The notes: generated by a model from the letters alone, not told the origin. A DNA stretch of 64,000 nucleotides from Agaricus subrufescens (GCA_029945375.1 CM057067.1:1922001-1986000), one strand, 5' to 3'; shown: positions 41,748-53,280, counted from the first letter of the stretch. A program made the numbers and translations.

Positions 41748-43901
41748 ACGCTTCTTGACCTGTTACCACTACCTTCCTCTTTTGGAAGTCTCAGTGGTCG
41801 TAGCATAGAAGTAATATTCATCGTCCGATATGCCTCCCAAGCGATCTAAACGACCCTCCAAGCCTCCTGGCATGCCCCAGTCCATCTGGGATGCTGCTAA
41901 GGAGTTGATGCGTAGCAAGAACCCCCGACTTCCTGAGGGTTTGCCCAATCCTGCGACTGTCGCTTACGAGTATGGTCAGGAAATCCCCCAGAACATGCCC
42001 AAGCCCAAACCTCCTCCTCACCTTGCCGAGGAGGACGTGCTCAAGATCTATCCCGAGTTCACTGAGTATCTCAACACAGCGGACTACGAAGCTCTCCATA
42101 CATGGGCTGATGCCCATGCAATCGCTCAATCGATGGGAATCGATGTCCGTCAACCATTCCCCTCACTCCCAGTGAAGCCGACAGCATCTGGATCGTCCAG
42201 TGCTGCCCCTCCTCCTTCCCCCTCCCCTTCCCCCTCTGCCTCTGGCCCCCTGGAGAATTGGGACGAAGAATCTGGCATGGAGCAGCAGTCAGTGTGCTCT
42301 GCCACCCCGGTCCCCGAGCCTCAACCTACCATTGGTGCGGTTGACGTTCTTCGCTGGCTCTCTCAGAATAGAGAGATCTACAAAGACAGAGTCTTCATGG
42401 GCCACTTTGGCTTTGAGGCTCTCAATTCTCTCCTCGTCGCTGTCTCCTCCGGCGAGCATAAACTCACTGTTCTATCTAACGGTCATTCTATGTCCACGGG
42501 ATTAGAACTCCTTGTCAAGAAGTTTGCCCCCACTCCTTCTCTACCCGAGGTGTCCATTCCTGGCGATGCCTCACCCCCTAGGAAGAAGCTGCGTTCCGGC
42601 CCGGCTACTCCCGCTCCACCTGCTACCCCGGCCCCACCGAGTGCTCTGCCTCCAGCAATGGAGGTCGTTGCAGAACCAGTGGTCGCCGAAGTTAAGGAAC
42701 GCCCCCCGCCCAAGGCCGCTCCCCCCGTCTCTCGCATTGCGCCGAAGCCTAGGTCGAAGCATAACTCCCGCCACACTGTCCACGGTGCTTCGCTCCGTGG
42801 CATTATCCTTACTCCACCGGCCGGATCTAACAAGTCCGTCACTGACATCTCCTTATCTCTTATCGTGGAGATCAATAAACTTATCGGATCGGATCTTGGT
42901 TCTTCCAAGATACTGATTACACATGCAGAACCGGGTAGCAACGGCAAGATATTCTTAGCTACCACCACTGTCCCGACCTCCTCCGAGTCAGCCTTCGTGC
43001 TCAAACACATCCGCCGCCTCCTCCCTACAGGCCTTCCTCAGCCAATCCAATCCACACCGGCCACCTTGACTTCATTCTTGAAGATCGTTGACGTCCCCAT
43101 TCCTCAGTCTATGCCCAAGAATGATTGGGTCAATCTCACACGCAAGCGTCTTCTCGACGCTATTGCTGCTTCTCCTCATGCCCGATTAGGGACACTTATC
43201 CAACATCAAGTCCGTATCATGTGGACTTCCGCTCATTCTGATTCGTGCGTTGCATGGATTGACATCTCCGACACCACCACGGGCATCAACGCTCGTACAT
43301 TTATTGGCCAGAAGGTTCCCATCTCTGGAACCTTGTGCCGTATTCAGGGCGCTCGTCCCCATTCCGGCTCCGTCCGATGCCAACGTTGCCATCGATGGGG
43401 CCACCATGCTAATCAGTGTCGCCGACAAGGTGTCCGCTGCGCTTTATGCGGCGGTCCTCACACTGAACATAACCACTCTACGTTGGTCAACCCTAAACAA
43501 GTTGATCAACGTCGCTGCGTCAATTGCATCGCTTCCAAGCGCGATAAGGTAAATCATCCCGCAACGGACACTTCGTGTCCGTTTTGGAAACATAGGTTCA
43601 ATCGGAACTGGCTTCACCGTCAGTTTCCTCGCGTTTAGAGGCAGAGTAGGTCTTTCTCTTATTTCGCATTGTGATGGCCTTTCATAGTCAATCATGTTAT
43701 TTTCTATGGCCTTTACAATTAGTTTCTTTATTTATGTCGAGCAGTTGACCGCGTCCTGCGGATACGAGAACACAGGTCTGTGCATGTTGTTTCGGGCTTA
43801 ATGTATGCTGCCGAGGGTTGAAAGGCGGGGAAATGCGTTATGGCATCCCATGTAGGAGGTCGATTTTGAAATAAATCCCATTGATTACAAAAAAAAAAAA
43901 A
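41748..43901 (+). mobile_element. E3: full-length ORF1-only LINE derivative inside E2
   Basis: 2,154 bp flanked by the 17-bp duplication ACAAGCAGATGGAGTTC (41731-41747 and 43902-43918). The 5' end reads ACGCTTCTTGACCTG then the hairpin block with perfect outer arms ACCACT/AGTGGT. The 3' end is TTGAAATAAATCCCATTGAT plus poly(A), closer to the RT-bearing LINE end than to E1 and E2. Confidence 0.9.
41830..43638 (+). CDS. E3 ORF1-type zinc-knuckle protein
   Basis: 602 residues, fully open, starting ~80 bp from the element's 5' end. A basic N-terminus (MPPKRSKRPSKPPGMP) is followed by a helical part (ILRWLSQNREIYK-like region near residue 175), a Pro/Ala linker, and the shared RHTVHGASLRGIILTPPAGS block. 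An RNA-binding-like domain follows with VLKHIRRLLP, SFLKIVDVP and MWTSAHSDSCVAWIDISD. The C-terminal Cys/His clusters are CQRCHRWGHHANQC, CALCGGPHTEHNH and CVNC..H..C, ending in RFNRNWLHRQFPRV. Diverged from E1 but with the same architecture; intact and possibly expressed. Confidence 0.82.
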   Translation: MPPKRSKRPSKPPGMPQSIWDAAKELMRSKNPRLPEGLPNPATVAYEYGQEIPQNMPKPKPPPHLAEEDVLKIYPEFTEYLNTADYEALHTWADAHAIAQSMGIDVRQPFPSLPVKPTASGSSSAAPPPSPSPSPSASGPLENWDEESGMEQQSVCSATPVPEPQPTIGAVDVLRWLSQNREIYKDRVFMGHFGFEALNSLLVAVSSGEHKLTVLSNGHSMSTGLELLVKKFAPTPSLPEVSIPGDASPPRKKLRSGPATPAPPATPAPPSALPPAMEVVAEPVVAEVKERPPPKAAPPVSRIAPKPRSKHNSRHTVHGASLRGIILTPPAGSNKSVTDISLSLIVEINKLIGSDLGSSKILITHAEPGSNGKIFLATTTVPTSSESAFVLKHIRRLLPTGLPQPIQSTPATLTSFLKIVDVPIPQSMPKNDWVNLTRKRLLDAIAASPHARLGTLIQHQVRIMWTSAHSDSCVAWIDISDTTTGINARTFIGQKVPISGTLCRIQGARPHSGSVRCQRCHRWGHHANQCRRQGVRCALCGGPHTEHNHSTLVNPKQVDQRRCVNCIASKRDKVNHPATDTSCPFWKHRFNRNWLHRQFPRV

Positions 43902-46900
43902 ACAAGCAGATGGAGTTCCAGAACATGACCGGCTCGACCTCATTCGAGGAAGCGCTGGCCATTATCATTGCGCAGACTGGCCCGCCCCCTCCATCCCCAG
44001 TCAAACCCCCTGCCCCCGCCCCTTCGACTCCGAGTGCTCCCGAGTCTCGACCCCGGTCCCCGATGGCCGAGGTTGAGCACGAGGCTGCGGCACCTCAGCC
44101 GAAGAAAGTCAGGATCCAATCACCACCCGGATCCACTCCTAAACCTGCCGCGACTCGGAAGCGTGCCCCGGCTGCACCCGCAGCTGTTCGAGCACCTCCT
44201 AAGTCTGCTCTCAAAGCCAAGCCGGCTCCCATCCCCTCCTCCCCCAAGGCCCCGGCTCCTTCCACTGCCCCTGCTGTGTCCAGGCGTGCCCCAGCGCGCA
44301 AGGGCAAGCATACGACTCATGGTGTGTCTCGCAAAGGCGTCCACATCACTCGCCCGGCCGGATCTAGCATCCGCGCTATTAATATCACTCCAGAAGTCCT
44401 GCTGGAGTGTAATTGACACCTTAAGGATGATCTCAAATCTGAGGTCGTTCTCGAAAGTTCCATCAACTCGGGTACCGGCATTTTTATAGCCGCCTCCTGG
44501 GTATTATCCCATCCCGAGTCTGCATGTGTGCTTAGGCACATACGCCGCCTCATTGACCCTAATGGCCTCATCCCCCTCCAGGCCGCCACCCCCACTTCCA
44601 CGTCTTATTTGAAGATCATAGACGTACCACTCATCCCGGCTCCCCCTGCCTCTTGGATCGTCGCGCAGCGCACCGCTTTCGTCGCCGCTATGACAAAATT
44701 GCCGATCAGACAATCTTTAGCCCGACAGGTCAAGCATGCAGTCCAATTTATGCGGACTTCAAAACACTCTGACACCTGCGTCGCATGGGTGGACATTCAA
44801 GACTCCGTCTCGGGCTGCACGGCCCTCAACTTCATCGGTAAGCACATCCTCATTGGAGGGCGCAACTGTCAAATCCGGGGCGCTGCACCCCGGCCCGGTT
44901 CCATCCTCTGCACCCGTTGCCAGAGATGGGGCCATCACTCCGACGTCTGCTGATCTAAAGGTATACGGTGTCCAGACTGCGCGGGTCCGCACTCTGCCGA
45001 CTCGCATGTTCAGGCCGCAATCGCGATGAAACGCAATCCCGACGACGGCCACTGCGCCAATTGTTCCGCCAGCAAGAAGAAGAAGACAGCGCACTCCACA
45101 ACGGACACTTCGTGTCCATTGTGGACCAATAGATTTGACCGGGATTGGCTACGACACCAATTCACATCGTCAAAGTAATCGGCTGTCATGGTCGTTTTCG
45201 GGACCTTGCGTTGACTGGACCCACAAATTTTCTTCCGTTTTAACGTTTGCAACGAACACCGCTGGTCATCATGCTGGTAGATACAGGGCTTAGAGTTATG
45301 GGGATGTTTGCTTGAGCTTATAGCTCGTTTCGGTCTGTACTTTCTTTGCCTCAATATTTTGATTTATGTGTGTTTTTGTGTTTGCGGTTTGGGTTCTTAT
45401 GTGCTTGACCTCGTCGCGCGGATACGTTTCTTTCCCGCCCATGTAAGTGTTTGATTTTGTAGTGGTCTGGCGGCCCACCCCCTGGATACGCGTTAAGGCA
45501 TCCGTATTAGACTAGTAAGCCCGGAGTATCTAACCGGATGTCGAATAGCTAGTTTAATAAAAGGTCCACCGAGAGGTGCCATTGATTATAAAAAAAAAAA
45601 AAAGAAGACCAAAGGGTGCATTTTGCAGGCATCCAGGACAATCCAATCAAGATGTGGGCTGCTCTGGAGGCTGTACATCGTCAGAAGAAGGCTGGAATGC
45701 GATTCAATGCCTATGATGAGCTGTTCAGCATCCGTAAACTCGAAGAGGAGTCCCTCCAGTCACTTATAAACCGTGTAGAGGGCTGCAAACGTCGTCTGAA
45801 GGAGCTTAGACCGGAGAAATTCACTTTAGACCAGCTGGATGATGAGCTGGCCTCTATGGCACTCATTAGGGCGCTCCCAGACGAGTTTTCGGCCTTTACT
45901 TTGTCTCTCCTGCTTATGGACAAGCTGGACAAGACAACAATCCATCAGGCCTTTGTTACTGAGGATATCCAGCGAAGGAAACGTGCTCAGGATGCCTTGG
46001 GAGGCTCCCAGGCCCTAGCAGCACATTCTGGCTTCAAAAACGCGTCGGAGACCTGCAATTTCTGTGGGAGAACTGGTCACAAGGTGGCTAACTGCTGGAC
46101 GTTCGAAAAAGCGAAGAAACGCGCTCAGGAGGACGCTCAGAAGCCCAGAACTCGAGGACACAAGGCCAACAAGGCCCAGGACAGCTCCAATGACTCCCCC
46201 ACCGCTTCTGGAAGCTCTAGCTCGACTCCTGGTGCCGAAAAAGCGCAGAGAGTTCGAGAATTTGCTGGAAATGCAAGTGCTCCCTCCCCTACCTCTTCCC
46301 CTTCGCTCTCTGCCCCCCTGCAGCTCGATGCTGACTTCCACTGGCTTGTAGATACAGGGGCCACTTCTCATATGACCCCCCACAAGCATTGGTTCAAATC
46401 CTACTCCCCCCATCGCATTCCCATTCGCTTAGCTGATAATTCAGTTGTCTACTCTGCTGGGGTGGGGTCTGTGGTCTTTGAGCCAGTTTTGAGCGGAAAA
46501 GTGGCTAGAGCGGTCGAGTTTACTAGAGTTTTGCATGTTCCTGCTCTCCGGAGCAACTTGCTGTCTTGTCTATACCTTGCACAGCACAAGAATTTCATTA
46601 TCACAATTTCTGCTCGTTCTATGGCCTTCTGCTGCAAGGGAACAACGCTTTTCACAGCCACCATCCATCCCAACAACTCTGCTGAGCTAGATGGCTCAAC
46701 TTTGACCTCGGAGGCCGCTTTTTCGGTCTCTACACTCCCCTGTGACCTCTCCCTATGGCATCGTCGCTTTATTCACCATAATTATGCTGATGTGAGGTTT
46801 TTTTTTTTTTTTTTTTTTTTTTATAATCAGTGGCACCTCTCAGTGGACCTTCAATTCAAAGCGCTATTTACTACAGTTAGATACTCTGAGCGTACGCTAA

Positions 46901-47825
46901 GAACCTGGATGCCATAACGCGTTTCCATATAGGGGCCCGAGTCCATTACATGAAGTCAGTCTTACAAAGGGGCGGGAGAGATCGTATCCTGCGCGATGTG
47001 GTCAAGCGCTCGATGAGATAAAGAAAAACATATCAAATGGAAAAGAGAAAGATAATGAGGAAAAAGAAGAAGTGCCCGAAGCGAGCGCGATGCTACAGCA
47101 AAAACATTACACTTAACTTCAACCCCGGATACAACAGCTTGAGGGCCGTCGGTGCCAGACGCGGACAATAGAGCGATGAGGAAATGATGGGTGCATTATA
47201 ACAACAACTCCCGAAGCAGGGAACGACCCCTACTACTTGCGCGATGGGAACTGGCGCTTGAGCCAGTCCCGGTTGAACCGATTGTCCCAGAATGGACACA
47301 AAGTGTCTGTTGTGGAGTGCGCCGTCTTCTTCTTCTTCGCTGCAGAACAGTTGGCGCAATGGCGGGCATCGGGATCCTTCTTCATCGCGATTTTCTTTTT
47401 TTTTTTTTTTTTGTATCAATGGCATTTATTTCAAAATGGACCTTAAGGGTGCCACGACGCGTACCCCGTACTTTACATCACCTGTACACTACCTCTCCCC
47501 CCCACGGGGATTACAAATAGAAATGAACAACAAAAGGGCAGTCACCGTATCCGGCAGAATAGTCATCGCCATATGATAAAAGAAAAAGGCAAACCAGTCA
47601 CGAGGGGAAATTTCGATACCAGTACATGCAGAGAGAGCGCAAGAAAGATAAAAAGAAACTCCGAGGAAAAAGTAAAACAATGAAACTATCTTACAATTTA
47701 AAAGAAACTTGACGCGTTCAGCAACAACGACCTCTCCCGTCACCTCCAGCGTATCCAGTGTCATCTTCTCGAAATTGAAGCCGGCCCATTCGTCAGCTTC
47801 AAAGCAATTTTGATAAAGGGAATCT

Positions 47826-48116
47826 TGTTACGATCTATTTCCGTTATCGTCCCCTGACCCAGGCCCACATGCCTTCGCTCCACATCCATATGCTCGCTTT
47901 GCCTATCTTGTATACTTGTTCTCATTGTTAGTCAGACACCTCGGGCATACTTACTCAGCCCGCTTTCTACTTCTATTATTAGGTAGTCGACTCTACTATA
48001 AGTAGCGTAGTAATACTCTGTATTCCTTACGCTTTACCAACTCGCTATATTCCCTTATCGCTCTCAAGTCTTTGCCCTAAGTTGCAACCTGAGCTAATCG
48101 CTATAAGGTCGTAACA
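47826..48116 (+). repeat. Gypsy2 5' LTR
   Basis: 291 bp. TATAAGTA at 47997-48004 is a likely TATA box. Thirty-two bases later ACGCTTTACCAA (48029-48040) begins, which would be the RNA 5' end and is complementary to the primer site. Confidence 0.92.
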
Positions 48117-48117
48117 T

Positions 48118-48129
48118 TTGGTAAAGCGT
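48118..48129 (+). other. Gypsy2 primer site, probably self-primed
   Basis: TTGGTAAAGCGT lies directly behind the LTR and is exactly complementary to ACGCTTTACCAA within the LTR at 48029-48040. In Tf1 and sushi-type chromoviruses the RNA 5' end folds back onto the primer site in this way. Confidence 0.7.
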
Positions 48130-48194
48130 CGTAAAGCTCACCTTGCAGAAAGACCTCTAGTCACTGAGGCAGGAAACCGCGACAAGCTCAGTAT

Positions 48195-49325
48195 ATGAGC
48201 ACAGACGACACAGAACTATTCGGAATCGATTTTGAAACAGTTTTCTTCGAAGAACACCGAAACGGAAACAGATTTGAAACCCTCAGACACGAGGAAGACC
48301 AAGAAACAGAACCCCCATCTGAAAACGACGAACAAGAACCAGAAGAACCAGACCCAGAACAAATACCGAAGAACACACCACTCGACGAAGACCTAAACCG
48401 ACTAGCAAAAGAACTCGAAGAACTAGAACTGAGAGAAATGGCGACCAATAACACCGAGACCAAATCTACCAATGCAATCAACCACAAGGATGTCATGGAA
48501 CCAGGATTTTTCCATGGAGAAAGGAACAAGTTTAACGACTGGTGGAGAGGAATGGAAATTTTCCTCAAGTTTAGCAAATACGAAGATGCAGATTCGAAGA
48601 TACTCCTTGTCACCAACCGCCTGAGAGGAGAAATCCCAGGATGGTTCACCAAACAATGGGAGAATAAGATCATCAAAGGAGATGACACCGCAGATTGGAA
48701 AGTTTTTGCCGAAGAAATCGTGGACGCCTTTTCCCCCAGGAACGAGCAGCAGATCGCTAAGGATAAGATCGAATCTTTTAAACAAGGAAACCTTCACACC
48801 AACGACTTCCTTGTCAAATTTACCGCCCTCGTCCACCAATCCAAATCTAGCGAAGACCACGCGCTCTACCTCCTGAAACAACATACCAGATCAGATGTAA
48901 TCCACACCATTTTGGGTTACCCCCCGAACGCCATTCCCACCTCTCTCAAGGGATGGATCACTGCCATCGGATCGGTTGGGAAAGGATGGGAGGACACAGA
49001 AAGACGACGAAACGACCACCGCACCGCTACCGGAGTAACCTACGGAGGAAACGGACAACCCATGGAAATTGGAGCCAGGAAGCTGGAATGGGATGCTAAC
49101 GGCAAACCCAAATGCCTCAAATGCGGCAAATTTGGCCACATAAAGAAGGAATGCCGAAGCCAAGGATTTAGATCCAACATCGAATGCTATAATTGTGGCA
49201 AACCGGGCCACATCGCCAAAGTCTGCCGAAGCCCCAAGAAACAAACCAAGATTCGTGCCATCACCACCGGAGAAGAAGGGACTGCCGAAGAAACCCAACA
49301 GGATTTTCCCAAAGGTTCGGAGTAG
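48195..49325 (+). CDS. gag: Gypsy2 Gag
   Basis: 376 residues, open. An acidic N-terminus of ~85 residues is followed by a capsid-like domain (MEPGFFHGERNKFNDWWRGM, WKVFAEEIVDAFSP, KIESFKQGN) and two CCHC zinc knuckles, CLKCGKFGHIKKEC and CYNCGKPGHIAKVC. The short tail is acidic. The protein packages the element RNA. The pol frame opens about 10 bases downstream in another frame. Confidence 0.9.
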   Translation: MSTDDTELFGIDFETVFFEEHRNGNRFETLRHEEDQETEPPSENDEQEPEEPDPEQIPKNTPLDEDLNRLAKELEELELREMATNNTETKSTNAINHKDVMEPGFFHGERNKFNDWWRGMEIFLKFSKYEDADSKILLVTNRLRGEIPGWFTKQWENKIIKGDDTADWKVFAEEIVDAFSPRNEQQIAKDKIESFKQGNLHTNDFLVKFTALVHQSKSSEDHALYLLKQHTRSDVIHTILGYPPNAIPTSLKGWITAIGSVGKGWEDTERRRNDHRTATGVTYGGNGQPMEIGARKLEWDANGKPKCLKCGKFGHIKKECRSQGFRSNIECYNCGKPGHIAKVCRSPKKQTKIRAITTGEEGTAEETQQDFPKGSE

Positions 49326-49357
49326 GCACGAACTCGTGAACCAATGTATCTAGCCGT

Positions 49358-52300
49358 ATGAGAAATCGATATGTTTGCCCTCAGAAACGACTAGGAGTGC
49401 AGGAGTTAATACTCAAACCCGAAATCACCAAACCTAATGGAGAAACGTTCCAAGCCAAAACCATGCTCGACTCTGGATGCACCCATACTTGCATCGACAA
49501 ACGAACCGTCTATAAACAGAAAATTCCCACCCACAAACTCGACCATCCCATCCAGGCAACCAACGCTGACGGAACCCCAAGCGGAAAAGAACCCATCACC
49601 AAATTCGTCAACCTGGACCTAAACATAGAAGGACACCAAGAAACCATCGACGCAGTAGTAGCCGAACTAGACTCGGCAGATATTTTTATCGGACACGACT
49701 GGTTAACCAAACATAACCCGGAAATCGACTGGAACCGAGGAACCGTAACCTTCTCGAGATGCCCACCCGAGTGCTCGATCAAGCACTCCAACTTCTCACT
49801 ACCAGAACACCTACGACGCCTCCAAACCAAATGGGAAGATTTCGAAGAAGAAAAGGAACCCGACCCAACCAACCCCCTCGACCTACCGGAGTACATGAGA
49901 CCGTACACCCACCTCTTCAACAAAAAGAATTTTGACAAGTTACCAAAACGAACCCAATGGGATCACGAGGTCAACCTACTGCCAGACGCCCCTAACGAAA
50001 TCGACGCTAAGGTTTACGAAATGACTCCGAAAGAAGAAATCGAGCTTAACAAATTCCTGGATGAAAACCTCGCCACCAAACGCATCAGACCGTCCAAAAG
50101 TCCCTACGCGGCCCCATGTTTCTTTGTACCCAAAAAAGACGGTTCACTAAGGCTGTGTCAGGACTATCGCAAACTCAACACGGTTACCATAAAAGACAAA
50201 ACCCCCTTACCTCTAATCAGTGAAGTCATCGGAAATTGAAACACGCCAAATACTTCAACAAACTGGACATCATCTGGGGCTACAACAACGTACAAATCAA
50301 GGAAGGAGACGAATGGAAAGGAGCCATCCTCACCAACAGAGGACTCTTCGAACCAACGGTCATGTTCTTCGGAATGTGCAACTCCCCAGCCACCTTCTCT
50401 CGCTGGATGACCACCATCTTCAGAGAAATGATCCAAGACGGTTCACTAGTCAACTACATCGACGATTTCGCCATTCCTGCCGACTCTATCCCCGAACTGG
50501 AAGAACGAACATTACGATTCCTAAAAATAGCGGATGAAAACAATCTATGCTTCAAACGAACCAAATGCGAATTTAACGCAACTAAGATCTCGATGCTCGG
50601 AACGGTCATAGGCGACGGTCAAGCAAGCATGGAAACCGAAAAGGTCGAATCAGTTCGAAACTGGAAAACACCGACCTGCGTAAAAGACATCGAACGGTTT
50701 ATCGGTTTTGCGAATTTCTACCGACGTTTTATTCAGGACTTTAGCACTCTCGCTGCACCGCTCAATGCCTTGAAGGGAGGTAAAACCCCAAAACCCTGGA
50801 AATGGACCACCGAGGAACAAAACGCCTTCGAAGCCATCAAAACCGCCATCACCAATGAACCCGTCCTAGCCCTACCAGACAATGAAGGAAAATTCAGACT
50901 CGAAACCGACGCATCCAACGTAGGAATCGGAGCAGTCCTATCTCAAGAACAAGAAGGAAAATGGCACCCAGTCGCATTCATGTCCAAAGCCCTCACCGAT
51001 GCGGAAAAGAACTACGAAATCTACGACAAAGAACTTCTTGCCATAGTCAAAGCAATCAAGAACTGGAGACACTACCTACTAGACGCCAAGCACCAATTCG
51101 AAATCTGGACCGACCAAAAATCTCAAATACTTCCGCGAACCACAAAAACTAAATGCACGCCAAGCCCGATGGTATCTCATGCTCCAAGAATACGATTACT
51201 TACTCCGACACATTCCCGGCAAAACTAACGTCAAAGCCGACATCCTATCCAGACTTTTCCAACACGAAAACCCTGAGGAAGAAACCCAAATCGAGATGTT
51301 CAAAGACCGCATTATCCTACGGACCTTATCCGAAATCCCCACCTCATTAGAAACCACCATGCTCCTAAATCGAAATTTCTCGATCTCCGCGGACCCCGAC
51401 GTCCTAAAACAAATTAGTAACTCCAAATATCAAGAAAACCGTGTCGTCCAAGAAAAGAACAAAAGACCCGATCAATTCTGGGAAGAAAACGGCATAATCT
51501 ACCGAAATGGGAAAATCTATGTACCAGATGAACCCAAACTGCGAGAATCCATACTTTCGGACCACCACGACCCACCCAATATCGGACACCCCGGGTCCTA
51601 CTGCATGCTCGAACTCGTGAAGTGAACCTACTGGTGGCCCACGATCAAAACGGACGTCAAAAGATTTGTGAAAGGATGTACCGAATGCCAGAAAAACAAG
51701 ATCAACCGACAACCCGGTCACACACCCCTCAAACCCCTACCCATCCCCGAAACACCATGGCAAGAAATATCCATAGACATGATCGGCCCCCTACCCAAAT
51801 CCGAGAACCACGATGCCATACTCGTAATTGTCGACCGCTTCTCCAAAATGATCCACCTCATTCCCACCGAAACTTCTCTCACGTCAAGACAACTAGCCGA
51901 AATCTACAAGAAAGACATCTGGCGCATACACGGAATACCCAAGCGTATCATTAGTGACAGAGGCCCCTAGTTCGCCTCCAAATTTATGAAGGAATTATGC
52001 TCCGCCCTAGGAATTGAAAGAAACCTGTCTACTGCCTACCACCCCCAAACCGACGGTCAAACTGAAAGGATTAACCAAGAAGTCGAATCCTACCTGCAAA
52101 ACTTCGTCAACTACAAACAAAACGATTGGGCAAAATGGCTCCCCACCGCGGAATTCCAATATAATGACAAAACCCACGCCGCAACCAAGCAAACCCCGTT
52201 CTTCCTCACTTATGGTATCCATCCGTGGAAAGGAAACCTAACCGTTAACTCGGACAACCCCCTGGCCAGCGACTTCACGGCGGAATTAGAGAAAACCCGA

Positions 52301-52810
52301 AACGAAGCACAAGCAGCTCTAGAAGAATACAACTCCACCATGTCCAAACGCGGAAACTTGAAACGACAGAAAAACCCTTTATCAAAAGGAGATCTAGTTT
52401 TCCTAGAAGCAACTAACATACGATCAAACCGTCCCTCAGGAAAATTTGACAACAAACGATACGGACCCTTCGAAATCCTGGAACCCATTGGAGAAACTTC
52501 TTTCCGCCTAAAATTACCTGAAACTTGGGCCATACATGACGTTTTCCACTCCTCTCTTCTCACCAAGTTCAACGAACCCGAATTCAACTGTCAAAAGACT
52601 CCACCTCCACCCCCCCCGGATATTATTAACAACGAAGAAGAATACAAAGTAGGGGAGATCCGTGGACATAGGAAGAAAGGCCGAGGAACTCAATACCTGG
52701 TACACTGGAAAGGTTATGACAACTCCGAGGATACATGGCAATCCACAACCGACCTTGAGAACGCACAGGATCTTCTATCTGAATATAGGAAACACAACAA
52801 CCTCCTGTGA
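49358..52810 (+). pseudogene. pol: Gypsy2 Pol with C-terminal chromodomain, broken
   Basis: Domains in order: protease ([14 protein letters not shown]), RT ([35 protein letters not shown], active site VNYIDDFAI), RNase H (LETDASNVGIGAVLSQ), integrase HHCC and DDE core (ISIDMIGPLPK, ISDRGP, AYHPQTDGQTERINQE), and a chromodomain (YKVGEIRGHRKKGRGTQYLV then HWKGYDNSEDTWQ). Breaks: frameshifts near 50236 and 51120, TGA at 51623-51625 (probably from CGA) and TAG at 51968-51970 (probably from CAG). Chromodomains in this class direct integration to chromatin carrying methylated histones. The copy cannot make an active enzyme by itself. Confidence 0.9.
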
Positions 52811-52812
52811 AT

Positions 52813-52820
52813 ATAAAAGG
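52813..52820 (+). promoter_or_regulatory. TATA-like box before Gypsy2 ORF3
   Basis: TATAAAAG starts three bases behind the pol stop codon and 63 bp upstream of the ATG at 52876, suggesting a separate transcript for the downstream ORF. Confidence 0.5.
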
Positions 52821-52875
52821 AAACCCACCACACAACTACCGGTATAGCATCGTCTATTGGTTCGAAGAAGACATC

Positions 52876-53280
52876 ATGAGCACCCAGAACACTGCCAAAA
52901 CCCTCACCACCACCGAACAAGAGGCATACCACAACCTCATCATCGACTCCTTCCGGAGCTCCGCCAAGCGAGAGCTCATCGAAATCTACAGCGCAGTAAC
53001 GGACGTGGACAACCGTTACGCTCACACCTACATCCCACTTATCTACGACCGACCAAAAGGAGTAAACCCGGCGAACGATGCAGAAAAAGACCACATGGTT
53101 AAGGTCATGAGGAAGGAGAGGCAGTTGATTAAGAAAATCATTAGGAAGCTGCGGATGATGGAAGACAAATTGAAAGATCTCACCGAGGAGATAAACCCGA
53201 ATGCCCATGGATGGGCCACAAATGGAACATGGGGAGACGGATGGGAAGCACCGGCAGAAGAAAACAACCAGCAACAGTAG
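52876..53280 (+). CDS. Gypsy2 accessory ORF3, unknown
   Basis: About 134 residues from MSTQNTAKTLTTTEQEAYHN. Mostly helical and charged. A lysine-rich helix (KVMRKERQLIKKIIRKLR, then MEDKLKDLTEEI) could form a coiled coil. The tail is Trp/Gly/Gln-rich. No signal peptide or membrane span. I recognise no family. The frame is open although pol just upstream is broken. The frame is also open upstream to 52807 and overlaps the pol stop; I prefer the ATG behind the TATA-like box. Confidence 0.55.
   Translation: MSTQNTAKTLTTTEQEAYHNLIIDSFRSSAKRELIEIYSAVTDVDNRYAHTYIPLIYDRPKGVNPANDAEKDHMVKVMRKERQLIKKIIRKLRMMEDKLKDLTEEINPNAHGWATNGTWGDGWEAPAEENNQQQ

Larger units (their letters stand above)
41271..45178 (+). 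pseudogene. E2 ORF1-type protein, decayed
   Basis: It starts MDTREDFDNGGWSTDDDA, nearly as E1, and runs to 41747, where E3 interrupts. It resumes at 43919 (QNMTGSTSFEEALAIIIAQ). In-frame TGA codons stand at about 44414 (Arg-His position of E1) and 44951. The second is a CGA-to-TGA change compared with E1, fitting C-to-T decay at a CpG. The remaining zinc-knuckle end is readable to a TAA at 45178. Non-functional. Confidence 0.82.
41178..45603 (+). mobile_element. E2: ORF1-only LINE derivative, split by E3
   Basis: About 2.27 kb after removing E3. Flanks repeat GAAGACCAAAGGGT (41164-41177 and 45604-45617). The 5' end has the shared hairpin block at about 41184-41225, and the 3' end is GTGCCATTGATTAT plus poly(A) at 45575-45603. 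It belongs to the same subfamily as E1. Confidence 0.85.
38231..46797 (+). mobile_element. Copia1: Ty1/Copia retrotransposon, split by E1, E2/E3 and E6
   Basis: Pieces belonging to Copia1 are about 38231-38251, 40528-41177 and 45618-46797. They comprise most of the 5' LTR (to 40802), the primer site GGTTATGGGCCCC at 40803, gag with zinc knuckle, and the protease, ending inside the GAG-pre-integrase block where E6 is inserted. The rest of pol and the 3' LTR are not in the window. The LTR shares the hairpin and repeated CTTAGACTTGTCCACAG motif with Copia2. Confidence 0.75.
40936..46797 (+). pseudogene. Copia1 Gag-protease, interrupted
   Basis: The first part, 40936-41177 (MASSLPAFVKLNGKNYAMWS, LYLMVEEDQR), resumes after E2 at 45618 with FAGIQDNPIKMWAALEAVH and stays open to 46797. 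It contains the UBN2-type gag domain, a CNFCGRTGHKVANC zinc knuckle, the protease motif HWLVDTGATSHMTP, a VLHVPALRSNLLS block and the start of the pre-integrase domain (LSLWHRRFIHHNYADV). It is cut there by the poly(T) of E6. Without E2 the frame would be intact, so decay is by insertion rather than point mutation. Confidence 0.85.

Noticed and set aside
38668..43638. Zinc-knuckle ORFs as host CCHC genes
   Set aside because: Each lies inside a unit with poly(A) tail and target-site duplication and shares 5' and 3' ends with other insertions, so they are element genes.
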